From Epsilonproteobacteria bacterium 4484_65 (GTDB lineage Bacteria > Campylobacterota > Campylobacteria > Campylobacterales > Sulfurovaceae): 5,145 bases of DNA. Where the stretch lies: assembly GCA_002085305.1 (NCBI GenBank), contig NATJ01000122.1:1-5145 (forward strand), read 5' to 3'. Position numbers and translations under genes: made by a program. The notes beneath the pieces are model-generated. The model saw only the letters and a list, made by a program, of their open reading frames with translations. It was not told the DNA's origin and ran no database searches. Below, piece by piece: positions 1 to 4,790 of the stretch (positions are counted from its first letter, which is position 1; each line of letters starts with the position of its first letter).

Positions 1-1
1 A

Positions 2-676
2 CTTTCAGGTCTGGGTATCGCAGGTGCGGCTATAGCATTTGCTGCAAAAGACAGTATTTCCAATATCTTCGGCTCGATCTCCATCCTTGTCGGAGACGTC
101 TTTGAACAGGGTGACTGGATCGAAACAAAAGATGTCAACGGTACAGTTGTTGAGATCGGCCTGCGGGCTTCAACCATACGTACTTTTGACAATGCTCTCA
201 TCTCTATCCCCAACTCTGAACTAGCGAACCATGGTGTCAAGAACTGGAGCAGAAGAAGCATAGGCCGACGTATCAAGATGAATATCGGTCTCACCTATCA
301 GTCGGATTTCGATGATATTCGTCAAGCTATTGTTGATATCAGATCTATGCTCAAAGAGCACCCCGGTATTGCAAATGAGCGTACATCATATCAAAATTCA
401 TATCGTCAGGCCAAACTGGTCTCTACTGAAGATTTTAAAGGGGTCAAACGTACCACCCTGGTCTATATGGATGAATTTGCTGATTCAAGTATCAATATCC
501 TTGTTTACTGCTTTACCCGTTCTGTTGTTTGGAGTGAATGGCTTGAGATCAAAGAGGATGTGATGTTCAAAATAGCAGATATACTCAAGAAGAACAATCT
601 TGACTTTGCCTATCCGACCCTGACACTGCATCAGGCAGAAGAAGAAACTAAAGAGATCAAAGATCAGGCTAAGTAA
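2..676 (+). CDS. MscS-family mechanosensitive ion channel, C-terminal part (5' end outside window)
   Basis: The frame is open from base 2 to the TAA at 674-676, giving 224 residues with no start in the window, so the gene begins upstream. MscS channels are inner-membrane pores that open under membrane tension and release solutes during osmotic downshock. The first residues (GLGIAGAAIAFAAKDSISN) are the Gly/Ala-rich pore helix TM3a running into TM3b. The beta domain follows with the family hallmarks FEQGDWIE, NGTVVEIGLRAST, IRTFDN and the IPNSEL signature near residue 75. After that comes the alpha/beta cytoplasmic domain, from about residue 90 to the end. The ATG at 278 lies inside the conserved domain and is not a real start. 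The tail (EEETKEIKDQAK) is charged. The gene ends 5 bp before the stop of the convergent transpeptidase gene. Family assignment is firm; which MscS paralogue it is cannot be told. Confidence 0.93.
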   Translation, partial: LSGLGIAGAAIAFAAKDSISNIFGSISILVGDVFEQGDWIETKDVNGTVVEIGLRASTIRTFDNALISIPNSELANHGVKNWSRRSIGRRIKMNIGLTYQSDFDDIRQAIVDIRSMLKEHPGIANERTSYQNSYRQAKLVSTEDFKGVKRTTLVYMDEFADSSINILVYCFTRSVVWSEWLEIKEDVMFKIADILKKNNLDFAYPTLTLHQAEEETKEIKDQAK

Positions 677-681
677 TATGC

Positions 682-1260
682 CTACCTTCTCCTCTTGCGT
701 CTATAGTTCTCCCCTCTCAGATAGATACGCTTCAGATCTGGCCTGGCATAACGTATATAATTATGACGTGTTACCAAGACTGGCATACCCACTTTTGCCC
801 ATTTAAAAAGAAGTTGGATATCAGCATGATCCACATGTATACAGCCATGAGAAGTATGATCTATACTCCCCTTATGCAGTGCATGTCCCCATCTGGTAAA
901 GAAGATGCTGTAGTCCATATTGTTGCTACCGTCGTCTTCCGGGTATTTTTTGGATGTGTAGTAACGTTTCTTCCAGAGTACTTTCCATTTTCCTGAAGGA
1001 GTGAATCCTGCCTCCTCTCCCGATGAGATACCTCCACTCAGCCAGACAGTCCCATCTCTATCTACAGCATAGAACCTCCCATCACTATCTTCTTCTCTGA
1101 CAGATACAAGAATAAAATCTTTCCCTGTCATATCTATCTCATGTTCTACACCCTGTTTGTTAATATAAACAAATTCAGTTTTTGAGACAGGTATCACTTC
1201 TCTATCTTGTGCAAAGAGAAGTGTAGTGAAAAGAAAAATAGTAATACCGATATATTTCAT
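682..1260 (-). CDS. Exported L,D-transpeptidase (YkuD domain), small form
   Basis: The 192-residue protein has a short N-terminal signal-like segment (MKYIGITIFLFTTLLFAQD), which points to export. The C-terminal half is a YkuD domain: GFTPSGKWKV (about 85-94), then GHALHKGSI with candidate catalytic histidines 126 and 129, then TSHGCIHVD with the nucleophile Cys140. This fits the family pattern of His, a spacer, then S/T-H-G-C. YkuD enzymes form meso-DAP cross-links in peptidoglycan or attach proteins to it; some relatives act as carboxypeptidases. It has no obvious wall-binding domain and ends in a strongly basic tail (RRKRRR). I chose the ATG at 1260 because TGAGGA sits 6 nt upstream; a TTG two codons earlier (1266) would leave no room for that site. 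It is convergent with the channel gene and divergent from the polymerase gene. The transpeptidase fold is secure; the exact substrate is not. Confidence 0.9.
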   Translation of the reverse strand: MKYIGITIFLFTTLLFAQDREVIPVSKTEFVYINKQGVEHEIDMTGKDFILVSVREEDSDGRFYAVDRDGTVWLSGGISSGEEAGFTPSGKWKVLWKKRYYTSKKYPEDDGSNNMDYSIFFTRWGHALHKGSIDHTSHGCIHVDHADIQLLFKWAKVGMPVLVTRHNYIRYARPDLKRIYLRGENYRRKRRR

Positions 1261-1266
1261 TACCAA

Positions 1267-1272
1267 TCCTCA
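1267..1272 (-). promoter_or_regulatory. Ribosome binding site of the L,D-transpeptidase gene
   Basis: Read on the minus strand this is TGAGGA, 6 nt before the ATG at 1260-1258. It decides the start: the in-frame TTG at 1266-1264 directly abuts the site and is therefore unlikely to be used. Confidence 0.65.
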
Positions 1273-1302
1273 ATTTACTGTAAAATCTTTTTATTTAATA
1301 AA

Positions 1303-1308
1303 AGTATA
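1303..1308 (-). promoter_or_regulatory. Candidate -10 box for the L,D-transpeptidase gene
   Basis: On the minus strand the hexamer is TATACT, one mismatch from the sigma-70 consensus, in a T/A-rich context. It would start RNA near 1296 and give a leader of about 36 nt containing the TGAGGA site. No good -35 hexamer is visible, which is common for housekeeping promoters in Campylobacterota. This is a pattern match only. Confidence 0.4.
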
Positions 1309-1377
1309 GCTCAAAAAATCAAGCTAAATGTTTAATTTATGTCTCTGAATTATTATTATTTTTTATATTAACACATA

Positions 1378-1401
1378 ATTATTAACCATTAAGTCAATAA
1401 T
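1378..1401. repeat. Imperfect 24-bp dyad, possible operator
   Basis: ATTATTAAC (1378-1386) and GTCAATAAT (1393-1401) are inverted copies with 8 of 9 positions matching and a 6-nt spacer. The size and symmetry suit a dimeric regulator, but in DNA this AT-rich such dyads also arise by chance. It lies about 70 bp upstream of the transpeptidase -10 box and about 150 bp upstream of the polymerase -10 box. Confidence 0.2.
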
Positions 1402-1530
1402 GATATGCTTCTTAAGATTTAAAAGGGCGCAATAAATTTCAGAGATAATATATTGGTTGATAATATTTTCCATATGCCTTTTTCTGCTATTTGCTACAAA
1501 TTACATAAATCCGTCAATATGACATACTTT

Positions 1531-1559
1531 TTCAATCTAAAAAATTATCCTGCTACAAT
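1531..1559 (+). promoter_or_regulatory. Candidate extended -10 promoter giving a leaderless polymerase mRNA
   Basis: TGCTACAAT at 1551-1559 is an extended -10 element (TG, one base, then TACAAT). A weak -35-like TTCAAT lies at 1531-1536 with 17-bp spacing. Transcription normally starts about 7 nt after the -10 box, which here is base 1566, the A of the polymerase ATG. No Shine-Dalgarno sequence precedes that ATG, so the transcript is probably leaderless or nearly so. Confidence 0.45.
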
Positions 1560-1565
1560 CTAAAT

Positions 1566-2906
1566 ATGATTTTACACCTAGACCTAGATTGCTTTTTTGC
1601 TGCTGCCCACAGAATTAATAATCCTCACTTAGATAATATTCCTATAGCTGTTGGAGGAAGAAGTAATCTTAGTATCTTTGAGAGAAAAAAAGAGACAAGA
1701 CATCTCAGTGCTATAGAAGGTGCATTTACAAGCTCCATACTTAGCAGTAACGGAGATAAAACATTCAAAGAGTATTTCGTAGATCCTGATGGAAGAGTAA
1801 GAGGTATTATCACTACATCATCTTATGAAGCAAGAGCCTTTGGAGTAAAAACAGCTATGCCTGTAGCCGAAGCATTAAGATGGTGCCCAAAGCTCACTAT
1901 CTTGCCACCAAACTATCCTCTGTACCATAAACTATCACATAAACTAAAGCTCCTACTCGAAAAAGCGATACCTTCTATAGAACAATTCAGTATAGATGAG
2001 TTCTTTGGGGATGTTACAGGATGGATAAAAGATGAAGATATCGTAGCGTTTTCAACTACATTAAAACAACAAATACAAAGTGAGCTCGGACTTCCCATCT
2101 CCATAGGCATTGCCAAAACCAAATGGATAGCGAAACTGGCAACAAATGCTGCAAAGCCAAATGGAGTTAAACTCATAACACCTGATGAAGTAGATGGTTT
2201 TATAAAAGATATGCCTATTGAAGAGTTCCCTGGTATCGGGAAAGGCTATCAGGAGAGATTAACCCAAAGAGGTATCAAAACACTGGGTGATATCAAAAAA
2301 AGAAAAGATCTCTTCTACTCTTGGGGCAAACCAGGCATACAACTCTATGACCGTATATGCGGAATAGATCACGAAGAGATATCATTGGCACACTCTAAAA
2401 AATCCATAGGACTGGGTAGGACCTTTGATCCAGAAGCCAATCGTGATGAGATCAGAAGAAGAATTACTATACTGTGTAGACATTTATCTTTTCTTGCCCA
2501 TAAAGGCAAACACAACCCTATGACCTTTTCTCTGAAGATCAAATATCAGTATGGAGCTAAGGCAAAAGACTTTATCAACACAAACAGACTCTTTAGTGAA
2601 CAGCATTTTAAACAAGAGATGGTAGATATGTTTGATGCTATTGATATACACCCTACTCATGCTCTTGTTCAAGTAAACATTACCCTGTCTAACTTTGAGG
2701 AGAATAAAGCAGTTACAATGGACCTGTTGAATTATGATGAGGATATGAAGCAGTCCAAACTTACAGCTTCTATGCAGAAGTTGAGGGATAAGTTTGGTAT
2801 TGATATTATTAAGAGTGCCTTCCCTCAACAAGATAACGACCAGAAACCCAACCTTGAATCCCATGATACTCAACATGACACCATCTCGGACGTTTTCTTA
2901 GGATAG
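1566..2906 (+). CDS. dinB: Y-family DNA polymerase, DinB / Pol IV type
   Basis: A 446-residue translesion polymerase that copies past DNA lesions in the cytoplasm without proofreading. The palm motif HLDLDCFFAA (4-13) carries metal ligand Asp6 and steric-gate candidate Phe11. SYEARAFGVKTAMP (86-99) is the nucleotide-binding segment with Tyr87 and Arg90. FSIDEFFGDVT (141-151) holds catalytic Asp144 and Glu145. The thumb helix-hairpin-helix is FPGIGKGYQERL (221-232), and KSIGLGRTF (279-287) opens the little-finger domain, which runs to about 418. Relative to E. coli Pol IV about 40 residues are inserted at 33-77, between GGR and RGIITTSSYEAR. The last ~28 residues are polar, unlike family ends, and lie antisense to the SH3-domain gene. 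No clear clamp-binding peptide is seen; the terminal DVFLG is at best a weak match. The start has no Shine-Dalgarno site, but the protein begins exactly where the family should. Confidence 0.92.
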   Translation: MILHLDLDCFFAAAHRINNPHLDNIPIAVGGRSNLSIFERKKETRHLSAIEGAFTSSILSSNGDKTFKEYFVDPDGRVRGIITTSSYEARAFGVKTAMPVAEALRWCPKLTILPPNYPLYHKLSHKLKLLLEKAIPSIEQFSIDEFFGDVTGWIKDEDIVAFSTTLKQQIQSELGLPISIGIAKTKWIAKLATNAAKPNGVKLITPDEVDGFIKDMPIEEFPGIGKGYQERLTQRGIKTLGDIKKRKDLFYSWGKPGIQLYDRICGIDHEEISLAHSKKSIGLGRTFDPEANRDEIRRRITILCRHLSFLAHKGKHNPMTFSLKIKYQYGAKAKDFINTNRLFSEQHFKQEMVDMFDAIDIHPTHALVQVNITLSNFEENKAVTMDLLNYDEDMKQSKLTASMQKLRDKFGIDIIKSAFPQQDNDQKPNLESHDTQHDTISDVFLG

Positions 2907-3165
2907 CTGCCTGTTCATCCTTTGACAGATCCATAAACTCACTCATAGTCAATCCACCTTTACAACCAAGGTTTTTGACACAATCAGCACCTGGTGGTAT
3001 CTCTCCTACTTTTTTTGCATCTGGGTCAGCTTTGCTACGCATGTTTAATACATCATTGCTTGCTACGCCATTCACTTTGAAGTAATCAGAACCATCTGCA
3101 TCTGCCAAGGAAAATCCTGAGATAATGAGTAATAGAGCAAGAGTTTGCTTTAATATTGTTTTCAT
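2809..3165 (-). CDS. Small exported bacterial SH3-domain (SH3b) protein
   Basis: This 118-residue protein starts with a clear signal peptide: MKTILKQ, a hydrophobic core LALLLIISGFSL, and a likely cleavage after ADA near residue 23. The mature part is one SH3b domain: YFKVNGVASNDVLNMRSKAD (28-47), VGEIPPGADCV (53-63), then RWCHVEYHGIQGWVSGRYL (94-112), whose W, GWV and RYL residues are typical. SH3b domains commonly bind peptidoglycan or place enzymes on it, so a periplasmic wall-binding accessory role is inferred. A segment of about 25 charged residues (69-93) is inserted between the strands. Cysteines 62, 68 and 96 could pair in the periplasm. The 3' end overlaps the convergent polymerase gene by 98 bp, yet encodes the conserved core, so this frame is real. 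An NlpC/P60 gene lies upstream on the same strand, beyond the insertion sequence. Confidence 0.87.
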   Translation of the reverse strand: MKTILKQTLALLLIISGFSLADADGSDYFKVNGVASNDVLNMRSKADPDAKKVGEIPPGADCVKNLGCKGGLTMSEFMDLSKDEQAAILRKRPRWCHVEYHGIQGWVSGRYLVEGRHS

Positions 3166-3170
3166 TAGTT

Positions 3171-3176
3171 CTCTCC
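3171..3176 (-). promoter_or_regulatory. Ribosome binding site of the SH3-domain gene
   Basis: On the minus strand this reads GGAGAG, with the GGAG core 7 nt before the ATG at 3165-3163. It supports the chosen start, which also places the signal peptide at the extreme N-terminus. Confidence 0.65.
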
Positions 3177-3230
3177 ATTTTTAAGTTATTTTACTGTTTT
3201 TTTATAAAGGTTTGCAAATTTTTTGCATGT

Positions 3231-3236
3231 AGTATA
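3231..3236 (-). promoter_or_regulatory. Weak candidate -10 box for the SH3-domain gene
   Basis: The minus strand reads TATACT, the same hexamer as in front of the transpeptidase gene. It would give a leader of about 60 nt. No -35 box is evident, and a second TTTATAA at about 3202-3208 is an alternative. It lies only 19 bp outside the insertion-sequence end, so if it is used, the element stands immediately upstream of the promoter. Confidence 0.25.
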
Positions 3237-3254
3237 AGCCTTATAAAGTTATAT

Positions 3255-3276
3255 ATTGAGCCACTTGCAGATACCA
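3255..3276 (+). repeat. Left terminal inverted repeat of the insertion sequence
   Basis: It begins ATTGAGCCACTTGCAG. The reverse complement of the right end begins ATTGAACCACTTGCAA. Over 22 positions 18 agree, with an uninterrupted 9-base core CCACTTGCA at 3261-3269. Confidence 0.78.
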
Positions 3277-3337
3277 ACAAAATTTTGATTATTAAGAGAA
3301 TAACGCAGAAAAAAAGCTGATTCTGATTTCAAAAAGT

Positions 3338-3343
3338 TATAAT
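3338..3343 (+). promoter_or_regulatory. Candidate -10 box for the transposase gene
   Basis: TATAAT is a perfect sigma-70 -10 hexamer lying inside the element, 50 bp before the transposase ATG. RNA would start near 3350, leaving a leader of about 44 nt. No clear -35 box is present. The leader contains AGAGTCT twice (3365-3371 and 3387-3393), the second copy touching the ATG. Confidence 0.45.
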
Positions 3344-3393
3344 TTTTTACCACAAAAATCTAACAGAGTCTTTTTCCTAAACTACAAGAGTCT

Positions 3394-4473
3394 ATGGGGT
3401 CATTAACTCATAAAGAAGAGAAGCTGATAAAGATCCTTGACTTCGCAGAGACAGAAAGATTTGTTTCTCCTGTACAGATCACCAATCCACCCAAAGACAG
3501 AGAAGAGATGGCTCGTGCCTTTGTTGCTAAACAGGTGTATAACTTTCAAACCACAAGTGCATTAATAGACAGATTAAAAATAGATAGAACATTAAGAGTT
3601 ATATGCGGATGGAGACATCGCAATAAGATTCCCAGTGAATCCAAATTCAGCCGTGTCTTTAAAGAATTCAGTCAACAACGTATTGCAACCAAAGCCCATG
3701 ATCTTTTTATAGAGAATTATTTAAGTGGTACGCTTTTCTTTTATAGCAGTATCGATTCCACAGCTATAGAACTTAGAGAAAAATCTGTGATGTATGGAAA
3801 GAGTAAAAAAGACGTCAAGTCTAAACGAAGACAGGGGCGACCCAAAAAAGGTGAAGATCTTCCTCCTAAAAAGCCAAGTATTTTACAACAGCAAGAGAAA
3901 ATGAGTGAAGTAAAAGAGATGTTATCTCTCATAGGAACAGAGTGCAATACCAGTATCAAGCAAAATTCTAAAGGTAACAGGCACAAATGGACAGGAGGTA
4001 AACTTCATCTGGCAGTAGTAGACGGTGATATCCCTATCACAGCACTCTATTCTTCAGCCTCTGTGCATGATAGTTCATTAGCATTACCTCTCATCAAAGA
4101 GAGTAGTCAGAAAGTAAACTACCTGTATGATCTGGCAGACGCAGCCTACGACACCAGTATCATAAGGAATTATTCTAAAAAACAAAATCACAGACCCATT
4201 ATTGATATCAATCCTAAGAACTCAAAAAAACTCAAAGCACAAATCGCTTTGTCAAAAAGTGAAAAGAAGATATTACATCCATTCAAACTTTATAATAACT
4301 CTGATGATCTGCACTACAATCAACGAAGCAGTGTTGAGCGGGTTAATGCTTATTTGAAAGACAGCTATGGATGCAGCAAGATCTATTATCAGGGAGCCCA
4401 AAAGGTAGCTTCTGTTTTAGCCTTTGCAGTGTTGTCTGTTTATATAACTCAGTCTTTGAAGCTTGTTACATAG
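3394..4473 (+). CDS. DDE transposase of the insertion sequence
   Basis: The 359-residue protein cuts and joins DNA at the element's ends. The N-terminal part (about 40-95, including TLRVICGW and KIPSESKFSRVFKEF) resembles the DUF772-type DNA-binding region of IS5/IS1182-like transposases. The catalytic triad is visible: Asp121 in IDSTAIELREK, Asp249 in LYDLADAAYD, and Glu315 in RSSVERVNAYLKD. Tyr308, Arg311, Glu315 and Lys322 fit the Y(2)R(3)E(6)K signature exactly. A basic stretch (136-160) contains RRQGRPKKG, similar to an AT-hook, and GGKLHLAVVDGDIPITAL (201-218) matches the family core. All domains are present with no frameshift, so it looks functional. The ATG at 3394 is the only start after an in-frame stop at 3361; its ribosome site is weak (AAGAG), as is common for transposases. 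Exact IS-family naming needs a database. Confidence 0.92.
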   Translation: MGSLTHKEEKLIKILDFAETERFVSPVQITNPPKDREEMARAFVAKQVYNFQTTSALIDRLKIDRTLRVICGWRHRNKIPSESKFSRVFKEFSQQRIATKAHDLFIENYLSGTLFFYSSIDSTAIELREKSVMYGKSKKDVKSKRRQGRPKKGEDLPPKKPSILQQQEKMSEVKEMLSLIGTECNTSIKQNSKGNRHKWTGGKLHLAVVDGDIPITALYSSASVHDSSLALPLIKESSQKVNYLYDLADAAYDTSIIRNYSKKQNHRPIIDINPKNSKKLKAQIALSKSEKKILHPFKLYNNSDDLHYNQRSSVERVNAYLKDSYGCSKIYYQGAQKVASVLAFAVLSVYITQSLKLVT

Positions 4474-4518
4474 CTTTCTTTAAATAAATAGAGTCAAACT
4501 ATAATTTATGCATATCTA

Positions 4519-4573
4519 AACCATAAAGCACGTAGTTAAAATAGGATTTTTAGCAGTTTTTAGCTTTATGGTT
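4519..4573. repeat. 11-bp perfect inverted repeat in the 3' part of the insertion sequence
   Basis: AACCATAAAGC (4519-4529) and GCTTTATGGTT (4563-4573) are perfect inverted copies separated by 33 nt. The spacer's end carries a tandem pair of TTTTTAGC (4547-4554 and 4557-4564). There is no U-run directly after the stem on either strand, so a classical terminator is unlikely. It could be a folded RNA element or a subterminal protein-binding site. Confidence 0.45.
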
Positions 4574-4597
4574 ATACAATAATCTCATAGACAACTT

Positions 4598-4628
4598 TTT
4601 TCAATAGTAGATTATAGACTATTGAAAA
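4598..4628. repeat. AT-rich hairpin near the right end of the insertion sequence
   Basis: TTTTCAATAGT (4598-4608) and ACTATTGAAAA (4618-4628) form an 11-bp perfect stem with a 9-nt loop. It contains only two G-C pairs and no U-run follows, so it would be a weak terminator. It lies 18 bp inside the right terminal repeat. Confidence 0.45.
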
Positions 4629-4645
4629 TTAGCTGCTTTGTGAGG

Positions 4646-4667
4646 TTGAATTTGCAAGTGGTTCAAT
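4646..4667 (-). repeat. Right terminal inverted repeat of the insertion sequence
   Basis: On the plus strand it ends TTGCAAGTGGTTCAAT, the inverted partner of the left end. The match continues for a few bases inwards with scattered mismatches and then fades. Confidence 0.78.
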
Positions 4668-4739
4668 TTTATAAGGTCTTCTATAGGAGGGTACATATTT
4701 ATAGCTCGCAAACAGCGCTACAGCGAATAACCTTATAAA
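4668..4739. repeat. Inverted pair TTTATAAGG / CCTTATAAA flanking the right side of the insertion sequence
   Basis: TTTATAAGG (4668-4676) touches the right terminal repeat, and CCTTATAAA (4731-4739) is its exact inverse 54 bp further on. The same CCTTATAAA also lies at 3239-3247, just outside the left end. Three copies of one 9-mer around a single element may reflect target preference, or chance in AT-rich DNA. Confidence 0.4.
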
Positions 4740-4790
4740 ATATGTTAGATTATAATGTTTTGGGATAAGTCAAGTTCAAGTGCTAAAAAA

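Larger units (their letters stand above)
1261..1565. other. AT-rich divergent intergenic region
   Basis: About 300 bp separate the start of the transpeptidase gene from that of the polymerase gene, which are divergently oriented. It should contain the promoters of both. I see the two candidate -10 boxes listed separately, a 24-bp dyad at 1378-1401, and a loose inverted pair TCTCTGAA (1342-1349) / TTCAGAGA (1438-1445) separated by 88 bp. I found no convincing open reading frame, tRNA or terminator here. Confidence 0.6.
3255..4667 (+). mobile_element. Complete insertion sequence, about 1.41 kb, DDE type (IS4/IS5-like superfamily)
   Basis: The element is bounded by imperfect inverted repeats (left 3255-3276, right 4646-4667) that match at 18 of 22 positions around a perfect CCACTTGCA core. 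Between them lies one intact transposase gene with 139 bp before it and 194 bp after it. Such dimensions are normal for a single-gene DDE insertion sequence. If the true ends are one base further out (3254 and 4668), a 5-bp direct repeat TTATA flanks the element (3249-3253 and 4669-4673) and could be the target duplication. That repeat is too AT-rich to be decisive. The intact gene and paired ends suggest a fairly recent or still mobile copy. Confidence 0.8.
4474..4790. other. Non-coding stretch between the transposase gene and the NlpC/P60 gene
   Basis: This gap of about 317 bp holds the 3' non-coding part of the insertion sequence (to 4667) and 123 bp of flanking DNA. Within it I see a TATAAT hexamer at 4500-4505, the two inverted repeats listed separately and the right terminal repeat. 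In the flank there is a strong AGGAGG at 4685-4690 followed only by a 10-codon open stretch without a standard start. No gene of normal size and no clear terminator for the NlpC/P60 gene were found. Confidence 0.55.

Noticed and set aside
278..676. A separate 132-residue gene starting at the ATG at 278
   Set aside because: The same frame is open to the left edge and encodes the MscS pore helix and beta domain, so the ATG is internal.
763..996. 77-residue plus-strand open frame opposite the L,D-transpeptidase
   Set aside because: It is antisense to the YkuD catalytic motif, and the Cys-rich translation reflects the codons of the real gene.
1261..1266. TTG start two codons upstream for the L,D-transpeptidase
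   Set aside because: It would abut the TGAGGA ribosome site with no spacing, while the ATG at 1260 has an ideal 6-nt spacer and starts a normal signal peptide.
1274..1281. Shared 8-mer ACAGTAAA in the leaders of the transpeptidase (1274-1281) and SH3b (3190-3197) genes as a common regulatory site
   Set aside because: Two copies of an AT-rich 8-mer at different distances from the putative promoters are compatible with chance.
1267..1565. LexA-type SOS box in front of the polymerase gene
   Set aside because: No CTGT-N8-ACAG-like site is present, and Campylobacterota generally lack LexA.
1913..2176. 87-residue minus-strand open frame inside the polymerase gene
   Set aside because: It is antisense to the catalytic palm region and looks like a shadow of that coding sequence.
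2484..2876. 130-residue minus-strand open frame inside the polymerase gene
   Set aside because: It is antisense to the conserved little-finger domain, has no ribosome site I can see and resembles no family; the real minus-strand gene nearby is the SH3b gene.
3741..3986. 81-residue minus-strand open frame inside the transposase gene
   Set aside because: It is the shadow of the transposase's basic segment and catalytic motif; no independent support.
4598..4628. Intrinsic terminator for the transposase gene
   Set aside because: The stem is nearly all A-T and no U-run follows it on either strand, so it is reported only as an inverted repeat.
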